A DNA stretch of 64,000 bases, taken from positions 23,862,777 through 23,926,776 of the forward strand of contig NC_060063.1 of assembly GCF_020283565.1 (NCBI RefSeq). Direction: 5' to 3'. Source of the stretch: Trifolium pratense (lineage: Eukaryota > Streptophyta > Magnoliopsida > Fabales > Fabaceae). Positions 55,001-64,000 of this stretch are shown piece after piece. The notes beneath the pieces are model-generated. The model did not search any database and had not been told where the DNA came from. It was given only the letters and a program-made list of their open reading frames with translations. How positions within the stretch are numbered: the first letter of the stretch is position 1; each line of letters begins with the position of its first letter. Made by a program: the position numbers and the translations under genes.

Positions 55001-58000
55001 AAAAGATTTTCGGCCTCGAAAATTACGCAACTAAAACAACTCCGGATAACTCCTGTATCCGACCCTCCAACAAAACGCTCAAAACGCTACACATTACTAA
55101 GTTTGACAAAATTAGTTTATCCCATCCAACACAATTTTTGTCTATTTATCAACAAGAGATCAAGGACGGCCAGTTCCTCAATTTGTCGATAGATAGTCAA
55201 CAATCATGATATCGACATAAACCATTCTTATCAAACCGCTAAAACATCCACTTCGTCTGAAACATCCATAGACTCACATTCTACGGCCTCACAATGTTAC
55301 CCTAAAATAGGTACAACCAATCGAACACACTCCGAAAAGACGTGAAATACTCCACAACTCCCCAAATCCTATAAGTCTTTGATTCCCTCATGAATCACTT
55401 AACCGTGTTACATCACTTATTCATATCGGATCTTATTCCAAACATATCACTCGATAATTCAATTCCAACAATCACTTGATGACCAACATTCTCAAATCTT
55501 CCTCGACACATCCTAGAAATTATCGTTTCTAACCGTCAAATTCCTTTTCTCACATATCTTCAATCATTGAGTCGAATCCCAACACGACTATTTCGTTCCC
55601 AAGTAATCTCTCAACCAACATTTGCATTCCTTAACGCAACATTTTCCAATACCACTTCTCCTTAATCCCTTAGCAATTCGCTACTTCAAAATTAGGCTAC
55701 CGCCTAAAATTGGTTCTCCAAACAATCATAACTTCCATTTCGTTGATTCCAAAACGACATCTTCAATTCGCCCACAATCCATCTATCCATGTTCCCCATC
55801 ATCTTGCATTGCAACAAGCATACTCTTCTCTGTTTATTCACCCATCGGTTTCTTATTCACCTCCAACCTCTACCAATCATCATCTCTCTATGGATAGCTA
55901 TCTTTAAACTCTTCCTTAGTACATTCGATACCAAAATCAAACTCATGAATTTAATCCTCAAAAACTCCAATACTCGTCATTCAATCTAATTCTATCCATT
56001 AAATTCTAATCAACCTTTGTCTTAGTATTCTTACTAATGACTCCTCGTCTACTCCCAATATGACGTCTCTAGAAAATTTCCAAAAATTCTCGTCCAAAAA
56101 TACATTTTAAGTTATACACCAAATCACTACCGTTCCATCATCCATGATGAAACAATTTAAAATCCTTTACTTCATTATTACCAATTATGATCATACTACA
56201 CCAACATTCACGATGCATCTGACAAAACTAGTCTCTACTGACTTTCCTATTCCATAAATCCAAATTCCTTAGCAAATACTTACTCACTCTTATCTTTTGG
56301 CTTCGAATCGTTATCCTACTTCCATCTTTGAATAAACTCGATTATTCATACAATCCTTACTTCCAATGATCCAACAATCATACTTATCCTATCACACTGT
56401 CTCTTAATTCCATTCTAATCTCATTTGAGAATTGACTTCTTTTTCCTTGATTAATTAACACTAACGGTTCACTAATCTTCACGTCTATTTCTCTAAGCTT
56501 CTCAAATCTCTTCTAAAAATCACCTCGCACACTAGGCTTAGAAATCCGAATTGTTCAACCAATTCAACCTACTACCATATGCACGACTCACGTAAAACTT
56601 CTTACTTAAGTATCCGCTACAACATCCGATCCACTTGGATGACAACTTACTTCAAAATCATCACCTCTCAAGAATCCTAATCACTTCCTCTTCTACATAT
56701 TCGACTCATTCCGATCAAACAGGTACTTCAACCTTGGTCCAAAAATAATGCCTTCATACTTTTAGTGCAACACACGATTTCCAACCGTTCCGAATACTCT
56801 TCATCTCACTTAACCAATCTCACTAACGCCCCTACGGCGAAACACTTGGTCTGACAACTTGTTGCTCCCATTCATTCCACTTCAAACAACGTCACCAATT
56901 CCTGAATATTCCGCTTCAAGAACATCTCTACTCATCATATCTTCTCACGTTCGAAACATCTCGGAGGGATGCAATCTTCTCCCCCACTTATCTCAAACCC
57001 ACCTACACTCTTCCACTAGAACTTCTGGTGCTCGCACTTAATGGTTCTATTTTCTCTAAACATATTCGTTCTAAGAAGAAACTAGTATCGACATCGTTTA
57101 CACGCATGTCGCATACAGGGGCAAAACCTAAATCACGATACCTAAACACTTACACAAAATCATGCAAGCATCCAAGTAACCTATATTTCCTTCACTTTTC
57201 AAAGTTAGGAAATCAAAACAACACAAAAAAATGAATATTGCATAGCAACAATTCATATTCACATTTATTCTAGTCTTAACAAACACAAGAAGACAAAAAT
57301 CTCACATTCAATCAACTTAGGATAAGACATCAACAAAATAAAATTCTTGTATGGCTCCCTCGCTTAGAAAAAGCTAGCGAGCTCCCGGCGAGACAAGTCA
57401 AAAACATTCACAAAATTTAGCAAGAATTAGCGAGACTCAGCGAGGTTCATCCTTCGCCTAGCGAGCACATCCAAAAATTTGGGTGCTCTGCTACGGTTTT
57501 GAACTTACGCTCACTAAACTCTCGTTTTCTCGACTCACTGATCCACAAAATCCAAAACATCAAGCATATAACATCATTATATACTTGAAAGTACAATTAG
57601 AATCATGCATCAACAATCAAAACATAGAATCGTGAGACCTTCACGTTTTTACTCATAAAATTTATAGTAAGTCAAGTTCCTAGTATTAGTCTAGTACATG
57701 TTATAAACAAAACATATATCAACCACATACTAGAATACACTAACATCCTATTCTTCTCACTTTATGAAAAATAAATTTTTACTCGCTCAAAAGAAAATAA
57801 CTTTATATTTTCAACAAAATCTTCAAGAAATAATATTAGTTTTTAAAATTATTTCAAATCATTACCACATGCAGTTTTATATCATGCCGGATCGTCACAT
57901 GCAGTTTTATATCATGCCGGATCGTCAACAATTAGCAAATAAGCATCAATCCATCAAGTTTAAACTACACAAAGGTTAAACTCTAAGCATATACAACTAT

Positions 58001-58221
58001 TATAAACATAGAAGTATAGCACTCACACCATTACTCAACAAAAGAATGGATCGAATAATCAATTCACACCACTCATAGTTCCTAAATGAACAACATAAGT
58101 GATTTCACAAAACAAATACAACAAAATTGTTAGACAAATGCGACTGACACACAATACTCACTAGGTCTGACTGCACAGACCTGCTCTGATCGAAACATAA
58201 CCCACACAGTCCGAAGACAAC
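55001..58221 (-). pseudogene. Internal region of the long-LTR element, no intact coding
   Basis: Strikingly poor in G on the plus strand (C-poor in element sense). Open frames are short and I can place no gag, protease or reverse transcriptase motif. An AGCGAG-rich patch at about 57370-57470 resembles the one in the LTRs. GCAGTTTTATATCATGCCGG is tandemly duplicated near 57871-57925. Either a decayed gypsy body or a non-autonomous derivative. Confidence 0.6.
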
Positions 58222-58236
58222 GGGGCCCTGATACCA
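58222..58236 (-). promoter_or_regulatory. Primer-binding site of the long-LTR element
   Basis: Minus strand TGGTATCAGGGCCCC, two bases from the LTR; the first nine bases match initiator tRNA-Met. Confidence 0.8.
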
Positions 58237-58238
58237 AT

Positions 58239-60493
58239 TGTAACACCCAAACCCATTATTTATATATTTTTACCTTTAGTAAAATCTTTTTCAAAATACG
58301 CAACAGAAAAGTAATGTTTGATATTATAAAAGTTGTGGTTCGAGTATTACATTCTTCCTCAAAATGATACTAATGTAATTAATTAGTAAAAATAGTGTTT
58401 ATACAAAATAATCCTCTTTATCAAAATGTATAGTTTTACAAATAAATATCGAAAGCCATAAAGACTCTATAGTCTAAATACAACCATTTTCCCGTGTCAC
58501 AATCAGAGCTGAGCTTCACCAACGACTAGACATCGAATACCACAAAACCTGTGAATCTGGACCCCAACGGTCCAGCACATAACACATAAAAGAGAGTTAG
58601 AGAACATACTCAAAATACACAAGTGTAAGTAAACGATATACTTAAACACTTCATCACAAATCATGTATAGTCTAACTCATGCATATACTTCATTAATCAC
58701 ATCTAATTAGGAGTTATAACCTAATTGTACTCATACTTCATTTATAAGCATACATCATTAACTTCATTTAATTATAAGCTACACAAAGTTATAATCAAAT
58801 ATCAATCATAATTTACAAGATATTGAAGCCAATTACATTTAAAATCATCGGACAATCAACACATACATCAAGTCTAACACACATAGACAATTATCACAAA
58901 TTCCAAACAAATGTGTCACATATCAAATATCAAATAATGTACATATATCCTAATGTAATCTAATGCCACAATCTTCATGCTATGTCCCCTAGACATATCT
59001 AATGCATGTGGTACCATCTTCTTTATTAGAGTATCTCACCTCTAATATCCTTCTTTATCGGATAAATATAATCTGATATCCTTCTTTATTGGAATATCCA
59101 ATATCACATATATTCATGAATGCATGTATGTATTTCATGAATTCACTCACAATAAATAGCATTAAGCTCTTCATTTACTAATGTGGAACACTATCCAACA
59201 TTACTTCTTTATTAAGATAACACTATACCTTAATATCCTTCTTTATTAGAATAACAAAATCCTAATATCCTTCTTTATTAAGTTGATTAACACCTTAATA
59301 TACTTCTTTGACATTTAAACAAACATCATCAATAATCATCTTCCAAAACAAGATACACACACATAATCCAATTGCATACATCATCACAAAAGCATAAGAT
59401 TAAGTCATATTCGTAACACATATTCATGATCATCACAATCATATTTATTCTCTAAGATTACTCAATTAATCTCATACAATATGTTCATTATCCATATTAT
59501 AAGCATATGTGTCTATTACAACAATTAACATACATAATATAACATGTTAGAACCCTCAAAGCCATTCAAATTTCAAAACAGCAAAGTGTTGTGCTGTCAC
59601 GGTGGCTTAGCGAGTCGTAGCGAGCCGTAGCGAACGTGTTCGCTGAGCGAAGGCCTAGCGAGCATCAGCGAACCACACCAGTGGGACACTGGCTCCTGGC
59701 GAGCCGTAGCGAGACGTAGCGAACAGCTACTGTCAGGAATGTTCAAAACTCACGTTTTTCACTCCAAATCACCCCAAAATCCCATTTTTCATGTTATAAA
59801 CCCCAAATGAGTTTGTATTCAAGTCCAACAAACATATCTAAACACAAAAGGATGGTTCATTTCACCGATCTACCATTTTTACTACGAAAAAGTAGAGATT
59901 TAACACTTTTACTCAAAACTCTTAAGAACACAAAGTTCTTGAGTTTAATCATCTATAAACTTCGTTTTTATCCAATAAATTCGTTCATACATCATGATAA
60001 AAGCATGTTAAACATGTTATGAACCTTAGAATCGATTTCCATTAAGAAAATCCATTCACAACTATAACGAAAATGGGGTGGAGGAAGTTCGGGTGAGGAG
60101 AAATCGACATTCTCCCCTTCCTCGTATCACCCACGAATATGAAATCTATTCTCTTACCTTAATCCGACGAAAGCTCAACGATTGCTTCTCGAATCTCTCC
60201 TCCAAGCTCTTGCCCTAGCTCTCCTCTTGCTCTCCCTTCTCTCTTCCTCCTCTTCAAAGTCACAAATGTGACACTTTCTCTCTCTAAGGGCTTCATATAG
60301 CGCCCCCCTCTCCTTGTGCTAAGGCCCATTGGGCCTCAAGCCCACTAACTTGGTCCAACTCGCGTTAACTCTCACTAACTCGCGCGTTAACTAAAACTCT
60401 CGATAAATAACTTAAAGTTATTATCTTACTTAAAAACCACGTCACCAAATAATTAAACACTTTAATAGTGAATAATAAATTTGGGTCGTTACA
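58239..60493 (-). repeat. 5' LTR of the long-LTR element
   Basis: 2,255 bp from TGTAACACCC to GGGTCGTTACA on the plus strand. Contains repeated TATCCTTCTTTATTAG(A/G) units (about 59015-59310) in the block missing from the other LTR, and an AGCGAGCCGTAGCGAA cluster at 59610-59725. Confidence 0.88.
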
Positions 60494-60722
60494 GGTTTAG
60501 AGTTAGCGTATCAGAGTAAGCTTAGAATATAAGAGATACTAGGATAATACCCGTGCATTATGCACGGATTGTGGCGTTGTCGCAATATTGTTTTTATTAT
60601 AGGATGAATATTGTATATAGTGCGAAATTAGTCCCGTTCTAATTATTTTTTTTGACTAATAGTCTCGTTTTAAAATTATTTGTCATTGTAAGATTATGAT
60701 ATAGTTATAATATTAAAATTTA
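60494..60722 (-). repeat. Copy of 44024-44245 (older Helitron end) without the younger Helitron
   Basis: Matches TTAGCGTATCAGAGTAAGC through AATATTAAAATTTA and runs directly into the LINE fragment that at the other locus follows the Helitron. This is the empty site for the Helitron at 44246-47806. Confidence 0.85.
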
Positions 60723-61279
60723 TTAGTGACGTGTTAATATATGAATACAGAGCAAGAGTACAAAAAATACTCAAAAATAAAATAGAAATATACATAAGAA
60801 ACATCCAAAAAGGGCTCCGGAGAGCAACAAACCACCAAAACCACTCAAACTAGCCACCAAAAAGAGGTGATGAGAAAAGCCAACTAAGAGCGAACACCCC
60901 AAGAGATACCACTCACCAGGAGCCAGAAACATCCAAGCACCACATCCGCACCTCGCTTTATTGGACCAGCACAAGCGAGGTTGAACCTCCCACTCGTAGA
61001 AAGAGCTGGGGGCTATCAGGTTTTTACCAAGAAACCATTTCCAAGATGAGGGTTTCACCCTATCCACAAGATTATCAATCGTTGAAGCCCCACCGACAAA
61101 GATAATATCATTCCGAGATGTCCAGATAGACCACACAACAAATCCACCGTCCTTGCCTTGTTTTATTCTTATTTGAGTACATTCAATATTAGTTTTATAG
61201 GATATAACTTCTGATATTGGGTTTGAAGCTGAAACACTGTTCACAGAAGTACTTATTATAATAAGTTTCAATTTGGTCT
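60723..61279 (-). pseudogene. LINE 3' fragment, copy 2
   Basis: On the minus strand, GGFVVWSIWTSRNDIIFVGG, then DNLVDRVKPSSWKWFLGKN and SSFYEWEVQPRLC resemble plant LINE C-termini. It continues into a hydrophobic tail with no clear counterpart. The open frame (61295-60771) starts in unrelated sequence, so it is not a gene. Confidence 0.65.
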
Positions 61280-61875
61280 CTTTTATTTTTGCCATCAGTA
61301 ACTGCTACTCCAATTTTTCATATACCGTTTAATATTAAAAATTTTCCACCATTATTACATATTACATCTAATCAGACTCGTGCGTGCACGGGTCGAAACT
61401 TCTAGTTAATATAAAAGATCCCTCACGATGAATTGATGTTTCTAATATGGCCTGCTCCCATCTATCTAACGTGTTTCTAATCTAATTATTGAATTTATTT
61501 TTATATAAAAATTAAGGGTGTGCTCATATAGCTCATTAGTAATGAATTGAAGTTTCTAATATAGCCTGCTCCAACTCCAAGCCAACGTGCATGGTCTTGA
61601 AATTTCAAATTGATTAAGATTATATGATATAATTTGTATGTATGCACATAATCATGTACTTTCAGTATCAAGTATAAAAGCCAACGTGGGCTTGACCAAA
61701 AATAAAACAAAGAAAAGCCAACATGAGTTTCTAATATGGCCTGCTCAAGCCAACGTGTACAAATTGTATCAAATTAATTAAGAATATATACTTCATTATT
61801 ATAATATACATATATATAATTTGTACTTGTATGCTCTTACTAATATAATTTTTAGCATTTGCCTTGTTTTTATTA
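61280..61875. repeat. Copy 3 of the triplicated segment, inverted
   Basis: Reverse complement of about 42676-43272 with few differences, including the Helitron-type end with hairpin (GACTCGTGCGTGCACGGGTC at about 61376-61395, then CTAG at about 61402). Confidence 0.8.
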
Positions 61876-62010
61876 GCTTGGGATGGTAAACTTATGAAAC
61901 GAGTCCTAATGCCGATTCCATTAAACGCTGCCTCCACGGAATTTTTGAAAGAAGGAACCACCAAGCATAAGAATGATCCAACATGAGCACATGTGTTCTT
62001 GTTATCTTTA

Positions 62011-62214
62011 CTATAAATAGCATCTTCGACCGCAACACCTACAATCAGTCATGTTTCCCATCTTGTTGATTTGAAAATGCATATTTGGATGATTTGTTGG
62101 TATACGGTTGAGATTATTTGTAGGAGCTGAAGGGACAATGCTTTGAATCAATGCATTTGGTTCATCAGGGTCACTGATTTTTCTTTTTTTTGTAGAATCA
62201 TAATGGTTACTCAT
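62011..62214 (-). CDS. Small ORF, unrecognised, possibly first exon
   Basis: 67 codons: MSNHYDSTKKRKISDPDEP with a nuclear-localisation-like KKRK, then a proline/asparagine-rich part (NRIPTNHPNMHFQINKMG). Another open frame on the same strand continues (VEDAIYSKDNKNTCAHV to about 61900), which could be a second exon or the result of a frameshift. I do not recognise the protein. Confidence 0.3.
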   Translation of the reverse strand: MSNHYDSTKKRKISDPDEPNALIQSIVPSAPTNNLNRIPTNHPNMHFQINKMGNMTDCRCCGRRCYL

Positions 62215-64000
62215 TTTCTTGAACTCAAGAGTATAATAGGAAGATTAAAAGGTTTAGGTTTATGCTAGCCAATATATATAAGTGTGGTGTAAGGTCCGGT
62301 AATTGTGCTTAATTGAATGGAGAGCATTGGAAAGTGGGTGTATGGAGTCCATCAAATAGTATTGGGAAGGAATACAAATTAAAAGGTTCATGTAATCAAT
62401 AATAAGGTTACAATAAATGTATTATAAGTGTCCATTGCTCATGTAAACTCGTTTTAAATTCTTGCAATTTTCTTTTTCGTTTTTTTGACAAACTTTCATT
62501 TTCATTACTATTTGTTTTGCCATAAAAAAAAAAGGTAGCAGCACACTTTGTAGTCCGTTTGTTTTGGTTTATATGCAGTTTTGATCCCTCTATTTTGAAT
62601 TTTTTGAAGTTTTGGTCCCCTATTTCAAAAACCAACTTTTCAGTCTCCCTATTATTATATAATAAAAGTACACCGTAGTGATAGAGCATTCCAATACTTT
62701 GTAAAAATTCCTTCTTGGAAAGCAACAATTGAGACTTGAGAGCTAAATATTAAATGAAATCTTAGAGTTCCTAAAATTAGCATTTGAATCCCATCAAATA
62801 TTGGGAAGGAAAAAAGGATACATAAATTCACCTGATCTTCTGTTTCTTGTAACGCGGTTGAAATTGAAAATTAATTGGATATTTAATTTTTCGGTAGGTG
62901 TGGGTGAGTAATAACAGTTGAAGCACAAAAATCCTAGTTCAACCGACAGAAATGTCAAAATTGCTAGTATTAAGCGTCTATGAACCAAAAATAATAGTAA
63001 TAGTTGAACCGACCATATTTAAATATTTTCACCCAAAAGTTGTCGGCCGCAGAACAGGGGCAGATCCAGATATTTAATAATGGTGTGGCCAAATATCGAA
63101 GAAATTATACACTAAATTATATTGAAAATAAGAAATAATATTATTTTCGATGAAAATTGTCTATTATCCATTTCTTGAAAATGAATTAAAATAACATTAT
63201 TGCTTATTTGTTTCGAGTTGCAGAGGTACATTAACATATTGGGATGGGCCGCAACAATCATAGGGTGCACCATTTTACCACTGAGGCACACGAAATCTTT
63301 TGATTAAAATTAACGATAATATGTATATATTTATCATAATAGTTAACAAAAATATGTATATATATACATGAGGAGTGCTAAAGTCACAACCTCTAACACA
63401 CCCCTTTAACACACTACAATAATAGTTAGCCATGTCATACACTTTGTTCATTCATTTACCTGTAACCGGCCGGTTCTATTTTGTAACACTACAACCATTT
63501 TTTATTTATTTATTTAATTGGATTTCAACCCTTCATCTTCAATACTCAAATTCCCACCCAAGATTGCTTCTTCGTGTACCATCTGCATCAAAAGGCATCA
63601 TGATAATTGAAGTTGTTGATACTCCATGGAAACACAAATATTCAAACAAAATTAAAGCTTCTATAAAATATAAACCCTTCTCCTTTTACAAGATTAGACT
63701 ATGTTCAATCCAAAATGTATCCAGATTTAAAATCTCATAAAATCCACTCGAAATAAAGAAAAAGAAAAAAGAAATGAGATCTAAAAAATCTCTCAACAAA
63801 AATACGGAAACCATATAGAATAACACCAAAAATGGAGCTCAACTCATTGCTAATAGAGACAACAAGATGGGGTGTATCAGAATCGGCCATGAACATTGAC
63901 AGAGGAGAAGAAGAAAGAGCCATGGAGTTTGTGGAGAACGACATCTGCAGTTTAATTTTTTTAATTTAAAAAAGTATAAAATTTGTTGTTCAACAACTTG
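62215..64000. other. Low-information stretch with repeat fragments
   Basis: 62566-62660 is a piece of the TGCAGTTTTGATCCC repeat family. About 63053-63290 (GGGGCAGATCCAGATATTT to CCACTGAGGCACA) resembles a common plant repeat end. 63372-63425 (GAGTGCTAAAGTCACAACC) resembles a legume MITE end. Open stretches at 62408-62728, 63432-63740 and 63735-63944 have no recognisable domains and are not called. Confidence 0.4.

Larger units (their letters stand above)
53584..60493 (-). mobile_element. Long-LTR retrotransposon, probably Ty3/gypsy type, decayed
   Basis: Minus-strand order: 5' LTR 60493-58239, primer-binding site, internal region of about 3.25 kb, polypurine tract, 3' LTR 54986-53584. LTR ends are TGTAACGACCCAAATTT and GGGTTTGGGTGTTACA. 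The sequence before the polypurine tract (TTTTCGAGGCCGAAAATCTTTT) resembles the end of plant gypsy pol genes. No intact gag or pol frame remains. Confidence 0.85.

Noticed and set aside
62408..62728. 106-codon open stretch with a KKRKRK motif on the minus strand
   Set aside because: It runs through a known repeat piece (62566-62660) and has no other coding sign.
63735..63944. Minus-strand ORF starting MSFSTNSMALSSSPLSMF near the right edge
   Set aside because: Could be the 5' end of a gene, but no domain, splice site or homology supports it and the tail is low-complexity.

Overview
The window is repeat-dense nuclear DNA of a dicot plant. A papilionoid legume is the best guess, from the SIRE-type copia elements with an extra env-like ORF and from dispersed repeats that I associate with legumes; that attribution is from memory, not from a search. 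Only one gene looks like an intact, non-transposon host gene: a seven-exon terpene synthase at 49798-52673 on the minus strand. Nearly everything else is transposable-element (TE) sequence, much of it nested.

Layout. 1-18923 is a tandem array of two Sirevirus-type Ty1/copia elements on the minus strand that share one LTR: A, cut by the left window edge, and B, complete. Each has gag, pol and an env-like ORF. B also shows a ladder of polypurine tracts and a small opposite-strand acidic ORF before its 3' LTR. The array lies inside an exon of a degenerate CACTA transposon (18924-22127). 22128-34355 is AT-rich and gene-free, with MITEs, LINE 3' fragments, a truncated TIR element with 190-bp repeats, and a TIR element carrying a palindromic minisatellite. 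34359-42403 is a complete CACTA element with a 3-bp target duplication. It holds a broken TNP2-type transposase, a TNPA/Ulp1-type gene and, on the opposite strand, a captured fragment of an ABCB transporter.

42458-49366 holds a cluster of Helitron termini. The best defined Helitron (44246-47806) carries a decayed PIF1-like helicase, itself split by a 1.1-kb TIR element with a perfect 9-bp target duplication. A duplicated copy of the surrounding DNA at about 60.5-61.2 kb lacks the Helitron and acts as a natural empty site. The terpene synthase follows. 53584-60493 is a long-LTR element with decayed internal sequence and a truncated left LTR. The window ends in low-information DNA with a third, inverted copy of a segment seen at 42.7 and 52.9 kb.

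Taken together, the genes do not form a pathway. The terpene synthase is probably an ordinary specialised-metabolism gene isolated among transposons. The rest records serial insertion, gene capture and segmental duplication. The features most worth following are the Sirevirus antisense ORF, the gene-capturing CACTA element and the Helitron with its empty site.
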